Assembly: GCA_016177345.1 (NCBI GenBank)
Contig: JACOVM010000023.1
Coordinates: forward strand, 1-14,809
Direction: 5' to 3'
Source of the DNA: Candidatus Woesearchaeota archaeon
Lineage (GTDB): Archaea; Nanobdellota; Nanobdellia; Woesearchaeales; UBA12501
Length of the DNA stretch: 14,809 nucleotides
The first letter of the stretch is position 1; every line of letters starts with the position of its first letter. The position numbers and the translations under genes are program-made. Under the pieces are notes generated by a model, which did not search any database, was not told the DNA's origin, and saw only the letters and a list, made by a program, of their open reading frames with translations. Below are positions 7,456-13,409 of the stretch, one piece after another.

Positions 7456-8343
7456 ATGAAAAAAGAGGCACAGCCACTAGCACGTCCGGTGCATACTGTG
7501 CATGCCATCCTTATCCTTGTTGTACTGCTTGTTATTGTCGCTTTTGTTGGCTGCCAGCAGCAAGATGGAATCCTAGAAACGAACATCACCAATGAGTATT
7601 ACGACCCTTTTGTCATTGACCAGGCAGCTCTTCCACGCCCTCTTCCACCGAAAGAGAATGGGCTGGAAACAGCTCATGCATTTGCTGCAGCGTGGAATAC
7701 AAAAAATTACAGTACTATGTACGACCTTATCGACCCTTTCCTTCAAGAGTACAAATCAAAAGAAAAGTTTATTGCTATGATGAAGATGAATCCTAGAAAA
7801 TACGGCGTTGATAGCGTAGAAGTCAAGGAAGTAGCTGTTCTTAACCACTACCAGGGAAAAGCGGTTTTTGTCCTGTACAAAAAATCAGGCCAAAGGGAAG
7901 CCTCGGAGCTGATGATGGATCTTACCTTTGACCAGAACGAGCAAGCGCGTGTCTATGGCTTTGTAGACTTCTTTAACACGCCAACATTTTATTACGTTTG
8001 TGGTGATGTCTTTAACAGCTCTCGTTCAGTAGATATCAGGCATCGGCAGCACTGCCTTTACGAGCTCGCTTACCTTTCTCAATCAAAAGATGTTTGTGAA
8101 ACACTCCCTCAAGTTATTTTTGACCATGGGGAGTGCTTTAACGTTCGAGAAGATGCTGGTGAGTTTAATAACCTGTGCGACTTCTACGCAACCTGCTTTG
8201 GTGTTGTCGCCCACGTTACTGGAAATGAGTCCTTGTGCAATTTTCCATACCCTGTCGATGTTCGGCGCTGCTCTGACGGAAAAGCCATTGCGCGCCAAAT
8301 GGAAGAGAACAAGAGCCTTAATCCGACGTATGTTATTTCTTAG
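7456..8343 (+). CDS. Cysteine-rich lipoprotein with NTF2-like segment
   Basis: This 295-residue protein has a hydrophobic stretch (about 17-32) ending in VAFVGC, a plausible lipobox with C33 as the lipid-anchored residue. It is then exported and tethered to the outer face of the membrane; an uncleaved N-terminal anchor is the alternative. Residues of about 68-170 (AHAFAAAWNTKNYSTMYDLI onward) resemble the SnoaL/NTF2-like cone fold seen in DUF4878-type lipoproteins. The C-terminal part contains eight cysteines (182, 200, 214, 227, 241, 247, 261, 272), an even number fitting four disulfides in an exported domain. I do not recognise the C-terminal domain. The gene has its own TATA box, and ends convergently with the peroxiredoxin operon. 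Confidence 0.75.
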   Translation: MKKEAQPLARPVHTVHAILILVVLLVIVAFVGCQQQDGILETNITNEYYDPFVIDQAALPRPLPPKENGLETAHAFAAAWNTKNYSTMYDLIDPFLQEYKSKEKFIAMMKMNPRKYGVDSVEVKEVAVLNHYQGKAVFVLYKKSGQREASELMMDLTFDQNEQARVYGFVDFFNTPTFYYVCGDVFNSSRSVDIRHRQHCLYELAYLSQSKDVCETLPQVIFDHGECFNVREDAGEFNNLCDFYATCFGVVAHVTGNESLCNFPYPVDVRRCSDGKAIARQMEENKSLNPTYVIS

Positions 8344-8411
8344 TAAATGGTTGGCGGGCTATTTGGCAGATGATTAAAGAAACAAACGAAGAAAAAAATA
8401 AGCCATCTTCC

Positions 8412-8642
8412 CTACCCCCTCAGGCAAGGCTCTCCTTTTTGCAGTAAATATTCTTTTGAGGAGATATTCCATGCGCGTGCATGATGAAGCTGGCCATCAA
8501 TGAGGATGCGCTGCTGGCTGCTCCATTCCTTATCAGGATGTGTCCTAACATAGTCAGCCCAATAGTCAACAAAATTCATCCGGTCTTCTGCATTGGTCTT
8601 TCCTGGCTGAAGGTGCTTCTTTTGCCCCTTTTCTGTGCTCAC
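8412..8642 (-). CDS. Small unknown protein, GTG start, downstream of the peroxiredoxin
   Basis: I do not recognise this protein. The frame is open from an ATG at 8696, but that start lies inside the peroxiredoxin gene. A GTG at 8642 is 5 bases after the peroxiredoxin stop and has GAGGT 7 bases before it, giving a 76-residue product and translational coupling in an operon. An internal ATG (8579, MNFVDYWADYVR) would give 55 residues but has no such signal. The visible core is RMNFVDYWADYVRTHPDKEW followed by a predicted hydrophilic strand-helix ILIDGQLHHAR; there is no signal peptide or membrane segment. The W, Y and H content and balanced charge look like a real small folded protein. By position it may be linked to peroxide defence, but that is only context. 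Confidence 0.6.
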   Translation of the reverse strand: MSTEKGQKKHLQPGKTNAEDRMNFVDYWADYVRTHPDKEWSSQQRILIDGQLHHARAWNISSKEYLLQKGEPCLRG

Positions 8643-8647
8643 GTCAG

Positions 8648-9172
8648 TTACCTCGGCTTCAGCGTATCCTGCCCGGGATGCCAATCTACCGGGCACAGCC
8701 CGCCAGTCTGGAGCGCCTGAAGAACGCGGATCGTTTCTGTAATGCTTCTTCCAATATTGAGTGCCGAGACAACTTGGTATTTTAGCACGCCATCCGGATC
8801 AATGATGAAGGTTCCGCGGAGGGCGATGCCCTGGTCGCGTATCAACACATTGAACATTTCGCTGAGGCGGTGATTTGTGTCAGCAAGAACAGGGTACTTT
8901 ACGACAGAAAGATCGCGAGAAAACCAAGCCTTGTGAGAATGAGCAGAATCTGTGCTCGCGCCGAGGACAACCGCGTTGCATTTGGTAAATTCCTGTTCTG
9001 CTTTGGCAAAGCCAGTTAATTCAGTTGGGCATACAAAGGTAAAATCAAGAGGGTAGAAAAACAGCACAACCCATTTTCCATGGTAGTCGGAAAGGGAAAT
9101 TTTTTTTATATCCCCATTTACGTATGCTTCACAGGTAAAGTTTGGGACTGTATCGCCGACTTGAAGTGCCAT
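8648..9172 (-). CDS. Typical 2-Cys peroxiredoxin (AhpC/Prx1 type)
   Basis: This protein reduces hydrogen peroxide and alkyl hydroperoxides using a cysteine thiol. At 174 residues, it shows the peroxidatic site FFYPLDFTFVCPTEL with C48 and T45 of the PxxxT/SxxC motif, the active-site arginine R119 (ALRGTFIID), and the resolving cysteine C160 in GGLCPVDWHPG near the C-terminus. That is the arrangement of typical 2-Cys AhpC/Prx1 enzymes working as obligate dimers. C14 and C65 are extra. The start is supported by GGAGG 7 bases upstream, with a TATA box (9225-9232) further up, leaving about 27 bases of leader, unlike the leaderless genes nearby. A small unknown gene follows after 5 bases. No reductase partner is adjacent; a thioredoxin-like protein at 11993-12751 is exported and unlikely to be the donor. 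Confidence 0.95.
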   Translation of the reverse strand: MALQVGDTVPNFTCEAYVNGDIKKISLSDYHGKWVVLFFYPLDFTFVCPTELTGFAKAEQEFTKCNAVVLGASTDSAHSHKAWFSRDLSVVKYPVLADTNHRLSEMFNVLIRDQGIALRGTFIIDPDGVLKYQVVSALNIGRSITETIRVLQALQTGGLCPVDWHPGQDTLKPR

Positions 9173-9179
9173 GGTTGTG

Positions 9180-9232
9180 CCTCCGGGTTTTATGAGTTTT
9201 ATTAGTGATGGGAGAATGCTGCTGTTTATATA
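9180..9232 (-). promoter_or_regulatory. TATA box and Shine-Dalgarno of the peroxiredoxin operon
   Basis: TATATAAA on the minus strand (9225-9232) lies 53-60 bases before the ATG, and GGAGG (9180-9184) 7 bases before it. The mRNA therefore probably has a leader of about 27 bases. Confidence 0.6.
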
Positions 9233-9314
9233 GTTTTTTCTTTACTCGGCTTTTAAGAATACCTCAATATAATCCATAATAACATTACGTTTGTCAAGAT
9301 TCATGGACACTTGT

Positions 9315-9515
9315 TCACCATAATTCGTAATTCGTTTTCTTAACAAGAAGCACTTCTTCTTTCTTCAGTTCTATAACCATTTCTTTTACTCTTCCAACCA
9401 TGTCTTTAGGAAATCCTTTCTGGAGATGTTCAACTGCAGTATGGCTTGCCTCAAATTTACCAAACCTTACCAGCTTATGCAGGATTTTTCCTTTTATTTG
9501 CTTATCAGTCCACAT
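9315..9515 (-). CDS. Small winged-helix-like protein
   Basis: A 66-residue basic protein starting MWTDKQIKGKILHKLVRFG. The segment HTAVEHLQKGFPKDMVGRVK (about 25-44), followed by helix VKEMVIELKKEEVLLVKKTNYELW, reads as helix-turn-helix plus a wing: two helices, a recognition-like helix and a hairpin ending in aromatic residues. I recall archaeal small proteins with a similar layout (H-T-x3-L-x-x-G-F-P), but I cannot name the family. It is divergent from the 9577 regulator and shares its AT-rich promoter region. An 18-bp palindrome (9517-9534) lies directly before its start codon, so it is probably repressed by a regulator binding there, perhaps the divergent one. Confidence 0.6.
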   Translation of the reverse strand: MWTDKQIKGKILHKLVRFGKFEASHTAVEHLQKGFPKDMVGRVKEMVIELKKEEVLLVKKTNYELW

Positions 9516-9516
9516 T

Positions 9517-9534
9517 AGTCTATCCTGATAGACT
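9517..9534. promoter_or_regulatory. Palindromic operator candidate AGTCTATC-CT-GATAGACT
   Basis: A perfect 8-bp inverted repeat with a 2-base centre, lying two bases before the minus-strand ATG (9515) and between it and the shared TATA box. Binding here would cover the transcription start of the 66-residue gene while leaving room for the plus-strand gene. Confidence 0.55.
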
Positions 9535-9547
9535 TTTTCTACAAAGC

Positions 9548-9555
9548 TTTATATA
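9548..9555 (+). promoter_or_regulatory. Shared TATA box between divergent genes
   Basis: TTTATATA (TATATAAA on the other strand) lies 22-29 bases before ATG 9577 and 33-40 bases before ATG 9515 on the minus strand, so one AT-rich box could serve both directions. Confidence 0.6.
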
Positions 9556-9576
9556 TTTTTCAGTTTTATAGGGCTC

Positions 9577-9915
9577 ATGGCTGGAAAATCATTATTGCTC
9601 CAGTTAACTGGTGAAATGCCACTATTTAAGATTATGGACTTCTTTGTAGATAATAAAGGGCTTGATTTTACCAAAGAACAGATTGCAGATGGTGCAGGCC
9701 TTTCGAGGGCTTCGGTGTTCAACTATTGGGATGAATTGGAAGGTAGAGCGATAGTAAAAATCACAAGAAAAGAAGGAAAAACAACATACTACGCCTTGAA
9801 TGCCGCGAATCCTATTACAAAACGAATTCTTGAGCTTGAAGCGACATTGATACGGCAGGCAATGGAAAAGGCTGTACAGAGGAAAGATGTTGAAGCAGAA
9901 TCATGCATTGTGTAA
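9577..9915 (+). CDS. Winged-helix transcriptional regulator
   Basis: A 112-residue protein with an archaeal winged helix-turn-helix of the ArsR/MarR type. Helix 1 is PLFKIMDFFVDNKG, the turn and recognition helix read KEQIADGAGLSRASVFNYWDELEG (about 34-57), and the wing is AIVKITRKEGKTTYYALN (about 58-75). The C-terminal helix (80-105) probably mediates dimerisation. No metal or ligand site is obvious, apart from a single Cys near the end. TATA box spacing (22-29 bases) supports the leaderless start. The palindrome at 9517-9534 in the shared promoter region suggests that it controls the divergent 66-residue gene. It is convergent with the homocysteine methyltransferase gene. Confidence 0.82.
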   Translation: MAGKSLLLQLTGEMPLFKIMDFFVDNKGLDFTKEQIADGAGLSRASVFNYWDELEGRAIVKITRKEGKTTYYALNAANPITKRILELEATLIRQAMEKAVQRKDVEAESCIV

Positions 9916-9960
9916 AATCTCAAGAAATCACGTGCCACGTTAGCCCAGAGTACAATTTTG

Positions 9961-11166
9961 TTACTTATTTGGTGCTATATTCAATAAAAAATTGCCACCC
10001 AGCCCAGCGTACAACGCTTTCATCACCCCTGCGTCTGTTCCACAACATCCACCTATCATGCTAAGGCGATAATCACGAGCGAGCCGAACTACTTGTCCTG
10101 CAAAAATATCAGTCGCAATTGCTTGCTGTCGAGTCATTTCTGAATATCGTCGTGGATTATTTTCCGATGAAGCGTTGGGATGTACAGATATAATTCTACG
10201 CCTGTTTTGAGAACTAAGTGATTCCAAAGCATTTTTAGTAACTTCAGGGCTGTTGCAATTAATCCCTAAGCCAACCGGGTCGAATAAACTGTCGTACCCT
10301 ATAATTTTGTATAATTCATCGATAGCATGATTTAATGTCCACCCATGGAGAGTACCGTCTTCTTCTAGGCAAAAAGAGATGACATATCCTTTTTTAGGGG
10401 TCATTGAAGCAAACGTTTTGGTTCTCGGATCATAACTTGGTACAAGTCGTTTAACGACCTCATCTCCGAACCTTGCTGCTTTTTCCAAAAGATCGCCCAT
10501 GTAAATAATAGTGCCCATCCTAGTGAAGTTTGCTTTAGATCTATGGATGTCTAACTCATCATGGGCTTGCTTAAATGCTTTTGCCGCTCCGACCGCTGCT
10601 TCGAGGGAAGGGGCTGTTTCAAACATCAGGTCATCTATTTCATGCCCAAAGCGTACTGCAGCAAATGTCTGGGGAAGATATTTATTGTCAATGTCAGATG
10701 GTGTTGCTTCGCCCTTATAGCAATCAAAAGGCGGCCCAATGCTCATGACAATCGCAGTATCATCCCTACTTCTTCCAGATTCTTCAAGTGAGGTGATAGC
10801 AAGTTTCATTGAATCTAAGCATAATTCCAATCCCATCGCTGGTAAATTGGGATCTACTCCCCTAATCGTGGCTGCTGATTCCAACGTTTGTTTTGCTAGC
10901 CTGAAGGAATTGGTAACGAGGACAAGAGGTTGTCCTGCTGGAACGCTTCTTAAGTAGTCTCCAGCAACTTCTTGAACGTATTTCTGTCCCTCTACCACCA
11001 ATAGTGCAGAGCATCCTGGACCAAGATACTTGTTTGTAGAAACGCCAAATGCTTTTTGCGGCCGTGTCATTACATCTCTTCCAATCCGCTCAGCGATTTC
11101 TGTGCCATAGGGTCCGCTAAGAAGTGTTATTCGTTCACTCTTGATCAAGTCTGATATGGTTGCCAT
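9961..11166 (-). CDS. Homocysteine S-methyltransferase family protein
   Basis: A 401-residue (beta/alpha)8-barrel protein of the homocysteine S-methyltransferase family (MmuM, BHMT, MetH N-terminus). These enzymes transfer a methyl group to the zinc-bound thiolate of homocysteine. The zinc cysteines are present: C304 in GINCNS and the pair C374-C375 in IGGCCGTDAG. Other marks are the early LSGPYGTEI (16-24), TNSFR (85-89) and the barrel segment MFETAPSLEAA (181-191). The protein is longer than the ~310-330 residues usual for MmuM, with an insert at about 200-290. It has no cobalamin or folate domain, so the methyl donor is unknown (S-methylmethionine, betaine or a methylated thiol are possible). 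A TTTTTAAGG-type TATA box is at about 11190-11199. It is divergent from an Lrp/AsnC regulator 117 bases away. Confidence 0.85.
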   Translation of the reverse strand: MATISDLIKSERITLLSGPYGTEIAERIGRDVMTRPQKAFGVSTNKYLGPGCSALLVVEGQKYVQEVAGDYLRSVPAGQPLVLVTNSFRLAKQTLESAATIRGVDPNLPAMGLELCLDSMKLAITSLEESGRSRDDTAIVMSIGPPFDCYKGEATPSDIDNKYLPQTFAAVRFGHEIDDLMFETAPSLEAAVGAAKAFKQAHDELDIHRSKANFTRMGTIIYMGDLLEKAARFGDEVVKRLVPSYDPRTKTFASMTPKKGYVISFCLEEDGTLHGWTLNHAIDELYKIIGYDSLFDPVGLGINCNSPEVTKNALESLSSQNRRRIISVHPNASSENNPRRYSEMTRQQAIATDIFAGQVVRLARDYRLSMIGGCCGTDAGVMKALYAGLGGNFLLNIAPNK

Positions 11167-11189
11167 GAGTATGGTCGGAAAAGGCAGGA

Positions 11190-11260
11190 CCTTAAAAATA
11201 TTTGTACATTTTCAGCATAAAATACACTATATATGATTCAAAAATGCAAAGTTTTATATA
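11190..11260. promoter_or_regulatory. Divergent promoter region of the homocysteine methyltransferase and Lrp genes
   Basis: The minus-strand box (TTTTTAAGG, about 11190-11199) lies 24-33 bases before ATG 11166; the plus-strand box TTTATATA (11253-11260) lies 24-31 bases before ATG 11284. The region between them is AT-rich, with stretches such as CACTATATATG, suitable for Lrp-type binding. No single clear operator was found. Confidence 0.5.
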
Positions 11261-11283
11261 AAAAATGGTTTATTTACCCCATC

Positions 11284-11745
11284 ATGATTGACGATAGAGA
11301 CAAAAAACTACTTGAAACACTGAGAGAAAATGCGGATTTATCAACCTATAAAGTATCTAAAAAAACAGGAATACCCCAGACCACGGTCCTGAATCGCATC
11401 AGAAAGCTCAAGGAAGAAGGCATCATTAAGCGGTACACGGTGGAGGTAGATCATAAGAAACTCGGCGATAGTGTAAAAGCGCTCATCTTTGTCAAAGTGA
11501 ATAAGGACATCGAAAAAAAGAAGCATGGCAAAATCGCGGATATTGAAGAAAAGCTCTCCAACTATTCTGAGGTTCTCTGCGTGAAAAGGCTCATGGGAAA
11601 ACAGGATTTTATGATCGAATTAATAACAAAGGATGTTGACACGCTCAACCATTTTCTGATAACCAAGGTCCGGTCCCTTGACGAGGTTGCTGACACGGAA
11701 ACAGTGCTTGTTCTGCAAGAATGGGATGGCTCTCATTATAAGTAA
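11284..11745 (+). CDS. Lrp/AsnC-family transcriptional regulator
   Basis: A 153-residue protein with a complete Lrp/AsnC architecture. The N-terminal helix-turn-helix is IDDRDKKLLETLRENADLS plus VSKKTGIPQTTVLNRIRKLKEEGIIKRYT (about 2-53), and the C-terminal ligand-binding alpha/beta (RAM) domain runs about 65-150 (ALIFVKVNKD, SEVLCVKRLMGKQDFMIELITK, VADTETVLVLQEW). Family members form octamers that sense amino acids. The frame is open from 11233, but a TATA box at 11253-11260 lies inside that extension and 24-31 bases before ATG 11284, so the shorter start is chosen. The divergent partner is the homocysteine methyltransferase-family gene, which makes control of sulfur amino-acid metabolism the natural guess; this is context only. 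Confidence 0.92.
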   Translation: MIDDRDKKLLETLRENADLSTYKVSKKTGIPQTTVLNRIRKLKEEGIIKRYTVEVDHKKLGDSVKALIFVKVNKDIEKKKHGKIADIEEKLSNYSEVLCVKRLMGKQDFMIELITKDVDTLNHFLITKVRSLDEVADTETVLVLQEWDGSHYK

Positions 11746-11751
11746 GCCTTT

Positions 11752-11925
11752 ATGGAAAATATTTCCTCATTTTTAGCCGTTGCAGTGGGATTCATCATGC
11801 TGATTTTACTGATTTTTTTGCTCCGAGCTTTAGCGAGGAGCCTCTGGCCACACATCTATCTAGTTATACCGACGCAAGAATTTTCATCAAAAGCAGTACA
11901 GTTTCCTCCCGATGCTGAGGATTAG
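11752..11925 (+). CDS. Possible small membrane peptide overlapping element A
   Basis: A 57-codon frame from ATG 11752, six bases after the Lrp stop, encodes one membrane helix (FLAVAVGFIMLILLIFLLRA, about 7-26), then ARSLWPHIYLVIP and an acidic end. It runs through the tandem-GA hairpin, linker and left arm of element A, and its TAG stop lies in the loop. No TATA box or Shine-Dalgarno fits it, and T-rich DNA readily gives hydrophobic codons, so it may be chance. If real, it would be co-transcribed with the Lrp gene. Confidence 0.25.
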   Translation: MENISSFLAVAVGFIMLILLIFLLRALARSLWPHIYLVIPTQEFSSKAVQFPPDAED

Positions 11926-11953
11926 TTGTGCGATGAGGGAGGAAACTGTACTG
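11820..11953 (+). repeat. Structured element A (candidate ncRNA): tandem-GA hairpin, linker, 17-bp hairpin
   Basis: Hairpin 1 (11820-11841): stem GCTCC/GGAGC, tandem GA/GA mismatches, GC/GC inner stem, TTTA loop. A 53-base linker follows, with TAGTT 28 bases before its end. Hairpin 2: perfect 17-bp arms, CAGTACAGTTTCCTCCC (11894-11910) and its complement (11937-11953), enclosing a 26-nt loop that ends TAGTTGTGCGATGA. Copy B has exactly the same total length (134 bases). About 34 of 53 linker bases agree with B, and the first 25 bases are identical. The TlpA-like gene begins 40 bases downstream but has its own TATA box in between, so A is probably not simply its leader. Confidence 0.75.
11894..11953. 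repeat. 17-bp perfect inverted repeat of element A
   Basis: Arms 11894-11910 and 11937-11953 are perfectly complementary, with 26 bases between. No T-tract follows, so an intrinsic terminator is unlikely. Confidence 0.85.
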
Positions 11954-11963
11954 AGGGCAAAGG

Positions 11964-11971
11964 CATAAAAA
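11964..11971 (+). promoter_or_regulatory. TATA box of the TlpA-like gene
   Basis: CATAAAAA lies 22-29 bases before ATG 11993, just after element A. Confidence 0.5.
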
Positions 11972-11992
11972 GATCCCGCTCTTCTGCCTGGT

Positions 11993-12751
11993 ATGGCTAA
12001 CCATTCCTTAACCCGGCGAGAAGCTCTTGCAGGGCTGGCAGCTCTTGTAGCCGGCTGTGGGCTCAAGGTCAAGACAAGCCTTCGATCTGATATGCACCAA
12101 GAAGAACCAGCACCTGAAGAGCCTGTCAAGCCAATGCCGCAGATTAAGCTGTATCAGCCTGAGCTAGGTGTTCTCCTGCCAGGTGGTGCTAAATTACGAG
12201 AGCCATCTGGTGGGTCACGGGATTATACTGGTAAACAAGGCTCAATTTGTTATGGTGATTGGTGCAGAACAGGAGATACGCTTTCTGATTATCTTAGAAC
12301 TAGGGCGCAGGGCAGAGCGGTCCTCCTGAACTTTATGGCATACTGGTGTGGCCCCTGCAAAAAAGAAATTCCACAACTGAACGAGCTTGCCAAAAGATAT
12401 GAGAATATCCTCACTGTTGTCGGGCTTCATGTGTATTATGAGCATGGGGGGGATGGGGCTGACTTAGATGATGTTGTCAAGAAAGCCCCAAAAATGATCG
12501 AAGAAGAGGGTATTGAGTTTCCAGTAAAGCTCATTAGTGTGCGTGATGTGGAAACAATTTTTGGTGCAGTGCCGGGTGATATGGCTAAAAAACTCCCGGT
12601 AAACGTCCTTGTTGATCGTGGAAGATTTATACGATACTCAACTGGCATGCTTAGGACACGAGAGCAGTCCCGAAGTTATCTTCTTGAAGAACGAGACACT
12701 ATCGAAGAAACATGTATCGCGATTGAGATGGTGAGTAGAGAAGGCCAGTGA
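11993..12751 (+). CDS. TlpA/ResA-like thioredoxin-fold lipoprotein, Tat-type signal
   Basis: A 252-residue exported thiol-disulfide protein. The N-terminus SLTRREALAGLAALVAGC has a twin-arginine pair (R8-R9), a mild hydrophobic core and a lipobox ending in C22, so it probably leaves the cell folded by the Tat route and stays lipid-anchored. A Pro/Glu-rich spacer follows. The thioredoxin domain has the active site AYWCGPCKKEIPQLNELAKRY (C119, C122) and the cis-proline P202 (KKLPVNVLVD), as in TlpA/ResA proteins that reduce or oxidise disulfides outside the membrane. A second pair, C86 and C91 (SICYGDWC), lies just before the domain and could form a structural or redox disulfide. ATG 11993 has a TATA box 22-29 bases upstream. 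The gene ends convergently with 12809-13360. Confidence 0.88.
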   Translation: MANHSLTRREALAGLAALVAGCGLKVKTSLRSDMHQEEPAPEEPVKPMPQIKLYQPELGVLLPGGAKLREPSGGSRDYTGKQGSICYGDWCRTGDTLSDYLRTRAQGRAVLLNFMAYWCGPCKKEIPQLNELAKRYENILTVVGLHVYYEHGGDGADLDDVVKKAPKMIEEEGIEFPVKLISVRDVETIFGAVPGDMAKKLPVNVLVDRGRFIRYSTGMLRTREQSRSYLLEERDTIEETCIAIEMVSREGQ

Positions 12752-12757
12752 ACAACT

Positions 12758-12797
12758 GGAGAGAATGCATTCCATCACCCATCCTTCCATTCTCTCC
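12758..12797. terminator. Inverted repeat between convergent genes
   Basis: GGAGAGAATG (12758-12767) and CATTCTCTCC (12788-12797) form a 10-bp stem with a 20-nt loop in the 57-base gap between two convergent stop codons. There is no strong T-tract after it on the plus strand, so a bidirectional terminator is likely from position rather than from sequence. Confidence 0.45.
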
Positions 12798-12808
12798 CAT
12801 ACAAGCGC

Positions 12809-13360
12809 TCAAAAAAAGCTTGCTAATACTTTATTCTCCATTTGTTGGACAACAGATTGGCTTACTCGAACAATAGGCTCGCTGGCTTGAAGCTTCCTAA
12901 AATCCTCATCCATCTTAACATATATTTTTTCTCCAATCGTTCGCCGCTCAATAGGAATCCCCTTGTCAGAGAGGGCTGCCAAGCAGTCTTCAAGCTCTGC
13001 ACTTTCTATCAGCGTCTTTGACAGCAAATAGGTGAGTGGAACATATTTTCCAAATTCGTACAGGATGATAAATAACTTCTGCTCATTGATGGATAAGTCG
13101 ATGCGAACTTTGGTCTGCATGATGAAATTTCTGAACATGCGCTGCATGGTATCAACGCGCATATTGAGCTTTTCCATTTTTTCATCAAGAACGTCAAGAA
13201 CATTCTGCTGGGTTTCGATGTCCCTTGTATTTTCGTTAATAGCGAGAAGATGTTCGTCAAGCTCATCCTTGACACCGGAAAATTCCTGCTGAATTCGCTG
13301 GTTCAACACATTGAATTGATCTAAAATAGATAATGTATTCTGCCCAAACACCTCTTTCAT
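12809..13360 (-). CDS. Coiled-coil plus winged-helix protein
   Basis: A 183-residue protein starting MKEVFGQNTLSILDQFNVLNQ. Residues of about 8-75 form a long coiled coil (QRIQQEFSGVKDELDEHLLA through LDEKMEKLNMRVDTMQRMF). The C-terminal part resembles a winged helix: LSINEQKLFIILYEFGKYV, LTYLLSKTLIESAELEDCLAALSDKG, then a hairpin IERRTIGEKIYVKMD. I do not recognise the family; a DNA-binding or chromatin-associated role is an inference. The open frame extends to ATG 13492, but GGGGGGTG lies 5 bases before ATG 13360 and a TATA-like box is at 13400-13409, so the inner start is preferred. Paired CCAGAATT repeats between box and start suggest regulation, possibly by itself. Confidence 0.72.
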   Translation of the reverse strand: MKEVFGQNTLSILDQFNVLNQRIQQEFSGVKDELDEHLLAINENTRDIETQQNVLDVLDEKMEKLNMRVDTMQRMFRNFIMQTKVRIDLSINEQKLFIILYEFGKYVPLTYLLSKTLIESAELEDCLAALSDKGIPIERRTIGEKIYVKMDEDFRKLQASEPIVRVSQSVVQQMENKVLASFF

Positions 13361-13365
13361 ACCAA

Positions 13366-13409
13366 CACCCCCCAAAGTAATTCTGGCAATTCTGGGGGTT
13401 AATAAATAT
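13366..13409 (-). promoter_or_regulatory. Promoter and regulatory repeats of the coiled-coil/winged-helix gene
   Basis: Minus-strand order: TATTTATTAA (13400-13409), then two direct repeats CCAGAATT (13388-13395 and 13379-13386) one base apart, then GGGGGGTG (13373-13366) as ribosome site. CCCCCA (minus strand, 13398-13393) and TGGGGG (minus strand, 13374-13369) are complementary and flank the repeats. Confidence 0.45.

Noticed and set aside
11894..11953. Element A hairpin as an intrinsic terminator of the Lrp gene
   Set aside because: The stem is not followed by a T-tract, the same structure occurs inverted at B with no gene ending into it, and archaeal terminators are usually plain T-runs.
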